The translations under genes and the position numbers were made by a program. From an uncultured Oxalobacteraceae bacterium (lineage in GTDB: Bacteria; Pseudomonadota; Gammaproteobacteria; Burkholderiales; Burkholderiaceae): 42,661 nt of DNA. The DNA is taken from NCBI GenBank assembly GCA_946480015.1, contig CAMLIL010000047.1, positions 1-42,661 on the forward strand. Direction: 5' to 3'. This document shows positions 14,189 to 22,698 of the stretch, piece after piece. The notes beneath the pieces were generated by a model. That model was not told the DNA's origin. It did no database searches and saw nothing but the letters and a program-made list of their open reading frames with translations. The stretch's first letter is position 1. Each line of letters starts with the position of its first letter.

Positions 14189-17100
14189 TCAGGGCTGCGG
14201 GGTCCAGCCCGCACCGTTGCTGTAGGCGGCGAAAATCTTGGTGCGGTCGGCAAACCCGGCGCTGACCTCGTCGGCGCTGAGCAGGTAACCGCCCACGCGC
14301 GTGGACAGGTTCAGCGGGGTGCCGGCCAGGTCGGCGGTGCCGTATTCGCGCCAGCCGCTGATCGCCGTCGGGACGGTGGGGTTGGGGGCGGGCTGGCCGT
14401 TCACGCCCAGGCCTGCCCAGCCGGCCGCATTGATGTGGCGGTCCATCTTGCAGTTGATGAAGGCGATATTGTCCCAGCTGGCCGTACCGCCCGGGCTGCG
14501 CGCCAGGTAGGTGGCGCCGTTGGGCACGTCGCTATGCAGGGCGCCCGAACCGGGGCCGTGGGTCAGCGAGCTGTTCAGGAACACGAAGCCCTTGTCGTTG
14601 GCGTTGGTGACGCGCGCCTGCAGCACGTAGCCGCCGGAGTTGGCGTTGACGCTGTCGCCGAGCGAACGGATCTCGCTCTCTTCGAACAGGGCCACATGGC
14701 TGCCGCCCCAGATGAAATCGACGTTGCCGGCCACCAGGGACTGGTAGAACCAGGCGTAGCCTTTCAGGTTCAGGGTGTCCTGTTCGCTGAAGAAAGCGGC
14801 GTTCCTGGCGATCAGACGGCCCTCGCTGTTGAAGTACACCGTTTCGGCCTGGCCCGAGATGGCCGCCGAGCGGACCATGGTGTTGCGGATGGTCAGGCTG
14901 TCCAGGGTCAGCAGGTCGACCGCTTCGATCAGCATCAGGGCGCGGCCGCCGCTCGGGGTGCCGGTGGTGGTCGGCGCTTCGCTCGCGCCTGTGCCCGGGT
15001 TCATGGTGTCGTAGTTGAGCTCCTGGATCACCACGCCGTCGCGGCTTTCGCCCTTCAGGGTGACATTGTCCTTGTTGCGCAGGAACAGCAATTCGTCGTA
15101 CGTGCCGTTGCGTACGTTGATGGTGACCGGGTCTGCCTTGGCGAAGCTCTTCATGGCGTGGTTGAGCGCGCCTTGCACGGTGCGGAAGTCGGCTGGGCCA
15201 TCATCGTCGACGGTCAGGGTCGTGCCGGTCGGCGCGGCGGCCTTGGTGCTGAACGTCCAGTTGGCGCTGCGGCCAATGCCAACGAAAGGCGTGCCGCCCA
15301 GCGAGGTGTTGGCGAAAACGCCGTTGGCAATGGCCACGTAGTATTCGGTGCCGTAGGCCAGCTTGTTGTTGTGTGGCTTGATGGTCACGGTATTGCCGAC
15401 GATCTTGATCGGCGAATAATTGACCTTGCGTACATTGGTCGCGCCGGTGTAACCGAGCACATCGATTTCGCCGCTCAGCTTGATGGTGTCGACCAGCGCA
15501 TCGTCGAGCTTGCGAAAGATGCGGATGGTGCCACCCGTGCCCGGGGTGGGCGGGCTGTCGAAGACCAGCTTGAGCTGGGCATCGACGTTTTCGTTGGTGC
15601 TGGCGGCGGCCGGCCAGGTGGCATTGTTGAGCAGGTAGGTCTGGGTCGGCTGAATGAATTGCGGGCTGATCGAGGCGGTGATGGTGCGGGTCAGGGTGCT
15701 GTCGGACCCGCTGGTAACCACGATCTTGGCGCTGCCTTCGCTGACCGGGGTCAGCTTGATGTTGTTGCCCTCGATGGTGACGGCGACCACCGCCGGGTTG
15801 CTGCTCGAGGCGGTGAAGGTGTCGGCGCTGCCATTGCTGCGTTTGGCGGTGACCGCCACGGTGAGCGGGGTGTCGCCGGCTTCGGCGCTGTAGGTCAGCG
15901 CGGCGGGATTGAGGGTCAGCTGCACGGGTTTGAGCGCGGGGTTGCCGACGCGCACGTCATCGATCATGAAGGACTTGTTGGCGGTGTACAGGCCGATCAG
16001 GCCACGGGCCGCGAACGAGGTATCGGTGGTCGAACCGAGGTTTTCGCCATCCAGGTAAACGGTCAGGGTGCTGCCGATCATTTCGAAACGCACGGTGTAG
16101 AACTGGGCGTCCATGTTGATCGCTTTCTTGACCTGCTTGAGACGGCTCAGCGCGCCGCTCACCGTTTCGGCGATCTCGACCTGGGTGCTGGTGGTGGCGC
16201 TTTGCACGTTCAGGCCGGCACCGTACCAGTTGCTGGCGTCGACATAACGGGTCACCAGGTACAGCTGCTTGTTGCCCGTGGTGCCATTGGTCATGGGACG
16301 GATGCGCGCCTCGACGAAATAGTCGCCCGAGGGAACATTGCCCATTTCACTGGCCTTGATCAGCGCCAGGATGCCGCCGGTGGAAGCGGCCGTGTATTGC
16401 ATGACTTTGTTGGTCGAGCCGGTCGTTTCACTGACCACGCTGAAGGACCCGTTGGCGCCTGCCACAGGCAGCAAGTCCCACTTGGCGCTGCTGCCGTTCT
16501 GGAAGTCGTCGCAGAAATACAGGCCGCTGGCCGGGCAGGTCAGGGTCGGATTGGTGTCGACGACGACACTGCCGGTGCCGCTGATGGACGTGCTGAGCTT
16601 GCCACCGCCGGCCTGGGACAGCGCGTTGGCCTTGACAATCGAGGCCGGACGCAGGGTGTAGGCGTAAGGCACGGTCCAGCTGACATTGTTCGACACCGAG
16701 CAGGCGCCGAGCGCAGCGCCGTTGAGCAGCGAACCGGTATCCTTGAATGCGCCCGGATTGCTGCCCGAGGGGATGGCGACGCTGTCGCAATTGACCGCGC
16801 CGTTGATGGCGAACACATTATTTTGCGACAGGATCTTGGCGGCAGTGCCAACCCCGATGCTGTAGCTGTAGCCATATACGGGCAAGGATTTGGTGCCGGC
16901 GTAGTAGTTGTTAAACAGATGCACCATGCCGAACCGCACGCGCGGTGCGCGCTGGGTGATGTCGGTCCAGACGTTGTTGGAGAAGGTGATGCGCAACTTG
17001 CCTTCATCGGTGGTGGCGGTGTCGCTCGAGCCGATCAGGTTGTTCTTGTTGTGCTTGTTAAAGCTGTTGTACGACACCGTCACATAGTCGGATGCGTTGG

Positions 17101-17749
17101 TGATGTCGAGCGCGCCGTCGTGGCATTGCTTGGTGTGGCCGTTTTCCACCGGCAGCATGTCGTCGGTAACGGGGGCATCGGTGAAGCTGTTGTGGTCGAT
17201 CCAGATATGGTCGGACGAGGTGATGCCGATCGCGTCGTAGGCCGAATTCCAGTTGCCGGTCGCTCCGTCGGTGGGGTCCCAGACCGGGCCGACGTCGCAG
17301 GGGTTGACCAGCTTGAGGTTGCGGATAATGATTTGCGACACGCTCGAGAGCACGATGCGGCCGTTGACGAAGCCGGCGTTGCTGCCGGCCCCGATCAGGG
17401 TCGTGTTGCTCTTGAGGCGGATGGCGCCACGCGCGGCCTGGTCGCCGGTGCTGGTGTAGGGCACGCCCTCGCTCATGTCGATGATGCCGTTGACCTTGAT
17501 GATCTTGCCGTTCGTGCCGGCATTGGCGATCGCGGCCAGCAATTCCTTGCGGTTGTTGACGGTATAGATTTGCGAGGTGATGGCGTTGGCGCCGCCGACG
17601 GTGCCGCCGGCCTGGCTGGCCCAGCCGTCAGCCGGTGCCGTCTGGCGGGCCGGATCGACCGCGTCGGCAGCGTTGCCGCCGACGGCGGCCATCACCATGG
17701 CGGCGCACAGCGCGGCCTTGAAGCTCAATTGCTTCCCGAATCGTTTCAT
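14189..17749 (-). CDS. Secreted pectate lyase (PL1) / pectin methylesterase (CE8) fusion protein
   Basis: An 1186-residue exported enzyme that should both de-esterify pectin and cleave polygalacturonate by beta-elimination. A signal peptide ends near residue 30. The PL1 beta-helix spans about 50-400, with WIDHNSF (183-189), the Ca-binding DGALD region (211-215) and the catalytic RxPxxR as RAPRVR (267-272). A concanavalin-like segment of about 200 residues follows (near FCDDFQNGSSAKWD), then two Ig-like segments (about 625-830) and a CE8 domain from about 840. In CE8 the acid/base Asp fits D991 (SEQDTLN) and the nucleophile D1011 (GNVDFIWG). The usual RPW near the active site reads RSP (1084-1086), so the Trp is lost. 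AGGAG six nt before the ATG supports the start. It is last in a minus-strand group with a PEP-CTERM gene and a GH28 gene. Confidence 0.9.
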   Translation of the reverse strand: MKRFGKQLSFKAALCAAMVMAAVGGNAADAVDPARQTAPADGWASQAGGTVGGANAITSQIYTVNNRKELLAAIANAGTNGKIIKVNGIIDMSEGVPYTSTGDQAARGAIRLKSNTTLIGAGSNAGFVNGRIVLSSVSQIIIRNLKLVNPCDVGPVWDPTDGATGNWNSAYDAIGITSSDHIWIDHNSFTDAPVTDDMLPVENGHTKQCHDGALDITNASDYVTVSYNSFNKHNKNNLIGSSDTATTDEGKLRITFSNNVWTDITQRAPRVRFGMVHLFNNYYAGTKSLPVYGYSYSIGVGTAAKILSQNNVFAINGAVNCDSVAIPSGSNPGAFKDTGSLLNGAALGACSVSNNVSWTVPYAYTLRPASIVKANALSQAGGGKLSTSISGTGSVVVDTNPTLTCPASGLYFCDDFQNGSSAKWDLLPVAGANGSFSVVSETTGSTNKVMQYTAASTGGILALIKASEMGNVPSGDYFVEARIRPMTNGTTGNKQLYLVTRYVDASNWYGAGLNVQSATTSTQVEIAETVSGALSRLKQVKKAINMDAQFYTVRFEMIGSTLTVYLDGENLGSTTDTSFAARGLIGLYTANKSFMIDDVRVGNPALKPVQLTLNPAALTYSAEAGDTPLTVAVTAKRSNGSADTFTASSSNPAVVAVTIEGNNIKLTPVSEGSAKIVVTSGSDSTLTRTITASISPQFIQPTQTYLLNNATWPAAASTNENVDAQLKLVFDSPPTPGTGGTIRIFRKLDDALVDTIKLSGEIDVLGYTGATNVRKVNYSPIKIVGNTVTIKPHNNKLAYGTEYYVAIANGVFANTSLGGTPFVGIGRSANWTFSTKAAAPTGTTLTVDDDGPADFRTVQGALNHAMKSFAKADPVTINVRNGTYDELLFLRNKDNVTLKGESRDGVVIQELNYDTMNPGTGASEAPTTTGTPSGGRALMLIEAVDLLTLDSLTIRNTMVRSAAISGQAETVYFNSEGRLIARNAAFFSEQDTLNLKGYAWFYQSLVAGNVDFIWGGSHVALFEESEIRSLGDSVNANSGGYVLQARVTNANDKGFVFLNSSLTHGPGSGALHSDVPNGATYLARSPGGTASWDNIAFINCKMDRHINAAGWAGLGVNGQPAPNPTVPTAISGWREYGTADLAGTPLNLSTRVGGYLLSADEVSAGFADRTKIFAAYSNGAGWTPQP

Positions 17750-17781
17750 TTGGTGCTCCTGTCACAGGAAAGGGAAATGCT

Positions 17782-17798
17782 GCGGCCGCGTCGGCCGC
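17782..17798 (-). other. Hairpin between the PEP-CTERM gene and the pectinase gene
   Basis: GCGGCC (17782-17787) pairs with GGCCGC (17793-17798) around five nt in the 55-bp gap. On the minus strand the following GCATTTCCCTTTCC is only moderately pyrimidine-rich. It may stabilise or partly terminate the upstream message; the evidence is structural only. Confidence 0.3.
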
Positions 17799-17804
17799 GC
17801 GCTG

Positions 17805-18380
17805 TCAGATGCCGTTGCGACGGCGCCGCACCAGGGCCATGGCTCCGGCGCCGGCCAGCAGCAGGGCGGCGCCGCCCGGTGCCGGCACTTCGGTCGCGGC
17901 GGCCAGGCCGATCTGGCTGGTGAAGGAGACGAAGTCGCCATTCCATGTGACGTTGCTCATGTCCAGGCCGAGCGTGTGGCTGTCGATGATAGTCAGCAGC
18001 GGCATGCCGCCGATGGCGCTGGTGTCGAGCAGGGTGAAGGCCGCGAGCGCGGCCGGCAGGGTGGCGCCGAAATCGAAGCGCATGCTGTAGGCGCCAGGGG
18101 GGATGCTGGCGTTGTTGGTCACCGTCAGCAGGCCGGTGCTGGAGAAGTCGAACATGAACAGGTAGTCGCCGGTCTCGAATTCGACCCCGCTCTCGGTCGG
18201 CTCCAGCTTGGTGGTGTTGGAGCCGGCGACGGCAGCGAAATCGCTGTCGTTGCCCAGCACGGCGGTGGTGCCGTTGTAGGTGGCCGTGATCACGGTCGTG
18301 GCCAGTGGCAAGATGTCCGCGTGTGCTTGGCTTGCGGAAAAAGCGGCCGCAAGTGTCCCCATTAGCATTATTTTTTTCAT
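17805..18380 (-). CDS. PEP-CTERM sorting-domain protein
   Basis: A 191-residue exported protein with an N-terminal signal peptide (to about SQAHA, residue 21), a ~140-residue beta-rich body and a C-terminal sorting tail. The tail is EVPAPGG, a hydrophobic helix and the basic stop RRRR. That triad marks exosortase substrates: the PEP-like motif is cut and the protein is anchored or released at the surface. In many bacteria exosortase systems travel with exopolysaccharide loci, and such a locus lies 5 kb to the right. No exosortase gene is visible in the window. It sits between two pectin-degrading enzymes in the same orientation, so a role in holding cells or enzymes on pectin is conceivable but unproven. 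The body matches no domain I can name. Confidence 0.85.
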   Translation of the reverse strand: MKKIMLMGTLAAAFSASQAHADILPLATTVITATYNGTTAVLGNDSDFAAVAGSNTTKLEPTESGVEFETGDYLFMFDFSSTGLLTVTNNASIPPGAYSMRFDFGATLPAALAAFTLLDTSAIGGMPLLTIIDSHTLGLDMSNVTWNGDFVSFTSQIGLAAATEVPAPGGAALLLAGAGAMALVRRRRNGI

Positions 18381-18443
18381 GGTGTCTTGGTCCCGAAGGT
18401 TGTTGTAAAGATCGTTACTGCATAAAGCATCGATGAAGCGAAA

Positions 18444-20264
18444 CTAGGTCGATAAGCTCGTGTTGAAGACCTTCCCGCCAATAGTCACCTTGCTGAGCTT
18501 GAGGCCACGGACGTTGTACAGATACCAGGGCTGGGCCGCGTTGACCGGCGTGCCGAAGTCGCTGTCGCTGATGGTGACGTCGCGAATGGGCAGGATCGGC
18601 AATGGCTTGGCGCCGTTATAGTCGAACGCGACCGGTCCGAGCAGCAGGAAGGCTTGGTAGCACGAGAAACGGCCTTTGCCGGTATCGACGCCGCCGACCT
18701 TGACGCCGGAAATGTGCACGTGCGATACCACCGGCGGGCGGATGCGCACGTTGTCGCCGCCAGGGGCATAGTCGCAATCGATGGTGATGACCGCTCCGGC
18801 CGAGGAAGCGACCGACTTGGGTGGTATCGGCGAACCCGGCAGGGGTGAATAGAATTGCGGTTCGATCGACACGCCGTTCGGGATCGACACGTTGCGTACG
18901 TAGAAATGCTTGAGGAAACCGCCGCGGTTCATATTCGTTTTCATGCGGATGGCGGTGCTGAGCGGACTGGTGGCCCAGTTGACGTTGCGAAACTCGATGT
19001 CCTGCGCATAAATGTTCTGGATACCGCCCGACATTTCGCTGCCCAGGGTGACGCCGCCGTGGCCGCTGTTCATGACGCAGTGCTGGATCAGCACGTTCTG
19101 GGTGGGGCCGTATTGGGTGTCGAGGTTCTTGCCGGCCTTGATGGCGATGCAGTCGTCGCCGCAATTGAAGGTGCATTTTTCGACCAGCACGGTGTCGCAG
19201 GCTTCCGGATCGAAACCATCGCTGTTCGGGCCCATGCTGTCCATGTGCACGTCGCGAATTTCCAGATAGCGGCAGTTGACCGGGTGGTGTTGCCAGAACG
19301 GCGCCTGGTTGATCTGGTATCCCTTGAGCAGCACATTGGTGCAGCTGATGAATTCGACCATGCAGGGGCGCAGGAAGTGGCCACGGCCGAAGATGCGGCG
19401 CGCCACCGGCACGTTCGCTTCCGACAGGGATGGCAGGTAGGCGTCGTCGGCGCGCCAGCGTTTGCCGTCGCCCTCGATCAGCGCGGCCTGCTCGGCGCTC
19501 ATGCCGGGGGCGATCTCGCTGACCTTGCTGGCATTGTTGGGGTTGACCACGTTCTGGGCGAACTGTTGGCGCGGGCCTGGCTTGCGCTTGCCTTTCCAGT
19601 CCCACCAGCATTCGCCAGTCGCTTCGAGCGGCACGCCGCCCTGGCCGTCCAGAATGCTGGTCCAGTCTTCGCCGGTAAGGGCGATATTGTCCTGGCCGTT
19701 GGCGTACACCAGCGGGCAATAGTTGAGGCAATCGTTGCTTTGCCAGCGCGACAGGACCAGCTTGCCGTTCGGTCCGCAGTCGACGTCGCCATATTTGGCG
19801 AAATCGTCCGGATCGTTGCTGAAGTAGACGTGGGCGCCCGCCTTCAGGTGCACGTGGACGTTCGATTTCAGGACGATCGGGCCCTTGACCAGCCAATTGC
19901 CTGCGGGGATGACGACCCGGCCACCGCCGGCCGAGTGGCAGGCGGCGATCGCGGCGGCGATGGCTGCATAGCAATCGGCAGCGCCTGGCGCCGGCGTGCC
20001 GACCTCGCCTTCTTCGTGGTGGCCGGTGTAGGCCTTGACCATGACGGTCTTGCATGGCACCGCGCCATGCTCGGTGATGACGAAGTCTTGCTTGCGGAAG
20101 GTCAGCGGTGTGCGGAAGCGGTCGGCAATGGCCTGCGCCTGGCGCCAGGGATCGGTGTTGGCGGTCGCGAAGGCGGGCAGGGCGGCGCTGCCGCCAAGGG
20201 CCAGGCTGACGGCCGACGCGGCGCGCATCAGGGCGCGGCGCTGCAGGTTGATGGATTGCGTCAT
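18444..20264 (-). CDS. Glycoside hydrolase family 28 polygalacturonase, probable Tat substrate
   Basis: Predicted to hydrolyse alpha-1,4-galacturonan, possibly as an exo-enzyme given the large inserts before the active-site region. With the ATG at 20264 it is 606 residues. The start is chosen because GGAG lies 7 nt ahead; an in-frame start 21 nt upstream lies ahead of that site. The N terminus has twin arginines (RRALMRAA, 9-16), a hydrophobic stretch and AFA, so it looks Tat-exported. GH28 catalytic motifs are complete: NSD (347-349), DD (370-371), GHG (401-403) and RMK (440-442). It is followed by the PEP-CTERM gene 63 bp on, and preceded by the GntR-type regulator gene in the same orientation. 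Confidence 0.92.
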   Translation of the reverse strand: MTQSINLQRRALMRAASAVSLALGGSAALPAFATANTDPWRQAQAIADRFRTPLTFRKQDFVITEHGAVPCKTVMVKAYTGHHEEGEVGTPAPGAADCYAAIAAAIAACHSAGGGRVVIPAGNWLVKGPIVLKSNVHVHLKAGAHVYFSNDPDDFAKYGDVDCGPNGKLVLSRWQSNDCLNYCPLVYANGQDNIALTGEDWTSILDGQGGVPLEATGECWWDWKGKRKPGPRQQFAQNVVNPNNASKVSEIAPGMSAEQAALIEGDGKRWRADDAYLPSLSEANVPVARRIFGRGHFLRPCMVEFISCTNVLLKGYQINQAPFWQHHPVNCRYLEIRDVHMDSMGPNSDGFDPEACDTVLVEKCTFNCGDDCIAIKAGKNLDTQYGPTQNVLIQHCVMNSGHGGVTLGSEMSGGIQNIYAQDIEFRNVNWATSPLSTAIRMKTNMNRGGFLKHFYVRNVSIPNGVSIEPQFYSPLPGSPIPPKSVASSAGAVITIDCDYAPGGDNVRIRPPVVSHVHISGVKVGGVDTGKGRFSCYQAFLLLGPVAFDYNGAKPLPILPIRDVTISDSDFGTPVNAAQPWYLYNVRGLKLSKVTIGGKVFNTSLST

Positions 20265-20467
20265 TACATTACTCCAGTAAATCAAATAGTGGGAGGCCGG
20301 GCGGCGGCACGCGCGCCTCCAGGCCGGACGGCGCGCGCGGCGGCCCTCAGTGGGGCCGGCGTGATGGGGCCAGGCAATTCGGGGGCAGTGGCATGGGCGT
20401 CTCTCTTATCATTGTCGTCCACCCCATCATGGGAGGCGGATCGGTCCTGCTTGCTGCTGGCGTCAAG

Positions 20468-21169
20468 CTAGCCACGCGAAAATGTGCGCGTGACGCGCTC
20501 CAGATGGGCGCGCATGGCCGTGCGCGCGGCTGCCGGATCGTGCGCGACAATCGCCGCGAGAATACGCCGGTGGTCCTTGAGCGTTTCTTTACGCAATTCT
20601 TCAGTCTGAAAGTGTTCTTTGAGCTTATGCCACAGGCGGCCGCGCTGGCTCCACAGGTATTCGACCATGCCGACATAGGCGCTATTGCCGGTGGCGCGCG
20701 CGATGGCCAGGTGAAAGTTGCGGTCGGCCTGTTCGTTGCTGCTGTAATTGTCGTGGTTGCGTTCCATCTCGATGATGGCGGCAAGAATGGCATCGATGGC
20801 GCTGTCGCTGGCCATGCGGGCGGCCAGGGCGCACACCTCGGCTTCGATCAGCCGGCGCGCGGACAGCACCTCGAACGGGCCCGGCCCGGCGACCTCGACG
20901 GTGGGCGGAACGTCGACGGGAGCGCTGACATACACGCCCGAGCCGCTGCGCACTTCGACTTCGCCACCCAGTTCGAGGGCGATCAGGGCTTCGCGCAGGG
21001 AGGCGCGCGACAGGTTCAGGCGGGTGGACAGTTCACGCTCGGAAGGCAGGCGTTCGCCCGGCGCGATGCACTCTTCGCGAATCAGCTCCTTGATCCGTTC
21101 GGCCACGACCCGGTACAGGCGCGGCTCGTGCGTCATCGAATCATTCGCGGAAGAAAATTTTTTTAGCAT
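20468..21169 (-). CDS. GntR/FadR-family (FCD) transcriptional regulator
   Basis: A DNA-binding repressor of the FadR subfamily, about 233 residues from the ATG at 21169. The N-terminal winged helix-turn-helix shows the family signature (GERLPSERELSTRLNLSRAS), and the C-terminal FCD ligand domain has the metal/ligand-site pattern RNFHLAIARATGN and a later DHRRIL. A TTG 15 nt upstream or an ATG at 21136 are alternative starts; none has a good Shine-Dalgarno site. FCD regulators next to pectinases usually sense hexuronates (ExuR/UxuR-like). A perfect palindrome in its own promoter spacer argues for autoregulation. It probably also controls the pectin genes downstream, but I found no second copy of the operator there. 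Confidence 0.88.
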   Translation of the reverse strand: MLKKFSSANDSMTHEPRLYRVVAERIKELIREECIAPGERLPSERELSTRLNLSRASLREALIALELGGEVEVRSGSGVYVSAPVDVPPTVEVAGPGPFEVLSARRLIEAEVCALAARMASDSAIDAILAAIIEMERNHDNYSSNEQADRNFHLAIARATGNSAYVGMVEYLWSQRGRLWHKLKEHFQTEELRKETLKDHRRILAAIVAHDPAAARTAMRAHLERVTRTFSRG

Positions 21170-21200
21170 GGCACCCAAGTGCAAGCGATTTGGTCAGGCC

Positions 21201-21229
21201 ATTCTAAATTGGTCTTACCAATTGCGCAA
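21201..21229 (-). promoter_or_regulatory. GntR gene promoter with the operator filling the -35/-10 spacer
   Basis: On the minus strand, TTGCGC (21229-21224) is a weak -35 and TAGAAT (21206-21201) a good -10. The 17-bp spacer is exactly the palindrome AATTGGTAAGACCAATT (21223-21207). This fits the FadR-family operator core TGGTNNNACCA and is close to the ExuR/UxuR site as I remember it. A related imperfect repeat, TGGTCAGGCCA (21191-21201, plus strand), lies at the expected start point. A repressor bound here would block RNA polymerase directly. Confidence 0.75.
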
Positions 21230-21268
21230 GGTGCTCCGACCAAAAAAATATTGGCCTGAATGCCGCGG

Positions 21269-22678
21269 CTACTTCGCCCGGTGCACCCGGTGCGTCGCCA
21301 GGCGGCGCTGCAGATTGCCGAGAACGCGCTGGGCGCGGCCCAGGACGCTGCCTGCCAGATAGGCGATGGTAGCGGCCGGGTGCTGGATGCCATAGCCTTG
21401 CCGGCCCAGATTCTGTGGCATGAAAAAGCGGCTGAAGCGCAGCAAGGCGCCCTCGTCGCTGGTGCGGAAGCGGCCATTGACGTGGGTGGTGTTGAAACCG
21501 TATTCGTTACTGAACAGGAAGACGGCAGTGGGCGAGGTCATCGAAATATCGTGCGGTCCGTCGGCCGGCAGCTCCAGGTAGGGCAGCACGTAGGAGACGC
21601 GGATGCGCAGCGCCAGGTCGGGAATGTAGATGTGCAGCGGGGTGATCAGGCCTGCGCGTTCGAGCAGGTAGGGAAGAAACAGCAGCTTGGTGCGCACCGC
21701 GCGCAGGTGCTTGGCGAAAGCCGCGCGCAGGGCCGACGGCGCAACGGCCGGTTCCGCCGGCAAGAGTTCGCCCGGGATACCGATCAGGCGTTGCCAGTAA
21801 CTGAGGGCGTCGTCGCTGGCGCTACGCAGGGTGCTCGGGGTGTCGGTATCGAGGTTGATGACGCTGCCCGGCTTCATGAAGGTGACGCAGCGCTGGGCGG
21901 CGCTGTGCGCGGCCCAGCGGGCAACACTGCCGGGCGAATTCTGGCAATCGTTGAGGTAGTAGTTTTCGATGTTGGAGAATGTGGCAAAGGAGGCAAACGG
22001 GACCGTCATGCCAGGCGCGAACGCGACGATCTGTAAGCGGATGCGTTGCAGCTTTTCGGCCGCGGCCTTGCGCCGCAGTTCGCTTTCAAAGGGATTGCCA
22101 ACCCAGTTGGCGTAGCCGAACTCGGTCAGCAGCACGTCGATATCGGCGCCGGCGCCGGCGCGCGTCAGACTGGCCTTGACCTTGCGGCAGTTTTCGGCGC
22201 TGGCGATGGCGCAGTCGTTCAGATTGAGGATATTGCGCCCGCCGCAGGCAATCAGGCAGTAAGAGTGGCCGTCCGAATACGGGTGCACGGTGATGTCCAT
22301 CTCGTTGTCGAGTTGGACTGGTCTGCCGGCCATGCATTCGATGACGCAAAAGCCATTGCCGCGCAAGAAGCCGACCACGCGCTTGTCCTTGGTGTGCTGG
22401 TAGAGCAGGGTGACCTTGCCGGGGAAATCCTGCTTCAGGCGCTTGATGAAAGAGATCGAAAAGTGGTCGGGATGGTCGTGCGAGAACCAGACGAAGGTAT
22501 TGCGGTGCTGGCTGGCGATCTCGTGCACCAGGCCGGCGTTGGAGGTGGAGGTGTCCAGCAGGCTCCAGCCGTTATTGAAGGCCGGTCCTTCAACCCACGG
22601 GTCGACCAGCAGCAAGGTGCTGTCGTTGGTGACATAGAAACAGGCGTGATTCACGAATGTCAGCAATTTGGTGTTCAT
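21269..22678 (-). CDS. MBL-fold protein resembling the CMP-Neu5Ac hydroxylase core, without Rieske domain
   Basis: A 469-residue cytoplasmic protein. The metal motif HxHxDH is present as SHDHPDHF (H67, H69, D71, H72), with further likely ligands in DGHS (H138) and NLND (D155). Beyond the MBL motif, the order of segments (VDPWVEGPAFNNGW near the start, ILNLNDC, VPFASF, PGSVINLD) follows the catalytic part of CMP-N-acetylneuraminate hydroxylase as I remember it, but no Rieske domain precedes it. UlaG-like lactonases are the other relatives to consider. I chose the ATG at 22678; the frame stays open upstream but only as a shadow of the flavin reductase gene. It starts 20 bp after that gene's stop, so the two form an operon. 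The substrate is unknown. Confidence 0.7.
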   Translation of the reverse strand: MNTKLLTFVNHACFYVTNDSTLLLVDPWVEGPAFNNGWSLLDTSTSNAGLVHEIASQHRNTFVWFSHDHPDHFSISFIKRLKQDFPGKVTLLYQHTKDKRVVGFLRGNGFCVIECMAGRPVQLDNEMDITVHPYSDGHSYCLIACGGRNILNLNDCAIASAENCRKVKASLTRAGAGADIDVLLTEFGYANWVGNPFESELRRKAAAEKLQRIRLQIVAFAPGMTVPFASFATFSNIENYYLNDCQNSPGSVARWAAHSAAQRCVTFMKPGSVINLDTDTPSTLRSASDDALSYWQRLIGIPGELLPAEPAVAPSALRAAFAKHLRAVRTKLLFLPYLLERAGLITPLHIYIPDLALRIRVSYVLPYLELPADGPHDISMTSPTAVFLFSNEYGFNTTHVNGRFRTSDEGALLRFSRFFMPQNLGRQGYGIQHPAATIAYLAGSVLGRAQRVLGNLQRRLATHRVHRAK

Positions 22679-22698
22679 GGTGCACCGTGTGGTGGAAG

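Noticed and set aside
14069..17923. A 1284-codon open frame on the plus strand, antisense to the pectinase gene
   Set aside because: It mirrors the codon pattern of the GC-rich pectinase gene, has no domain or ribosome-binding site, and runs through the minus-strand terminator and into a neighbouring gene. It is a codon-bias shadow.
18855..20471. A 538-codon plus-strand open frame opposite the GH28 gene
   Set aside because: The opposite strand carries complete GH28 motifs; this frame has repetitive Val/Ala/Asp content typical of an antisense shadow.
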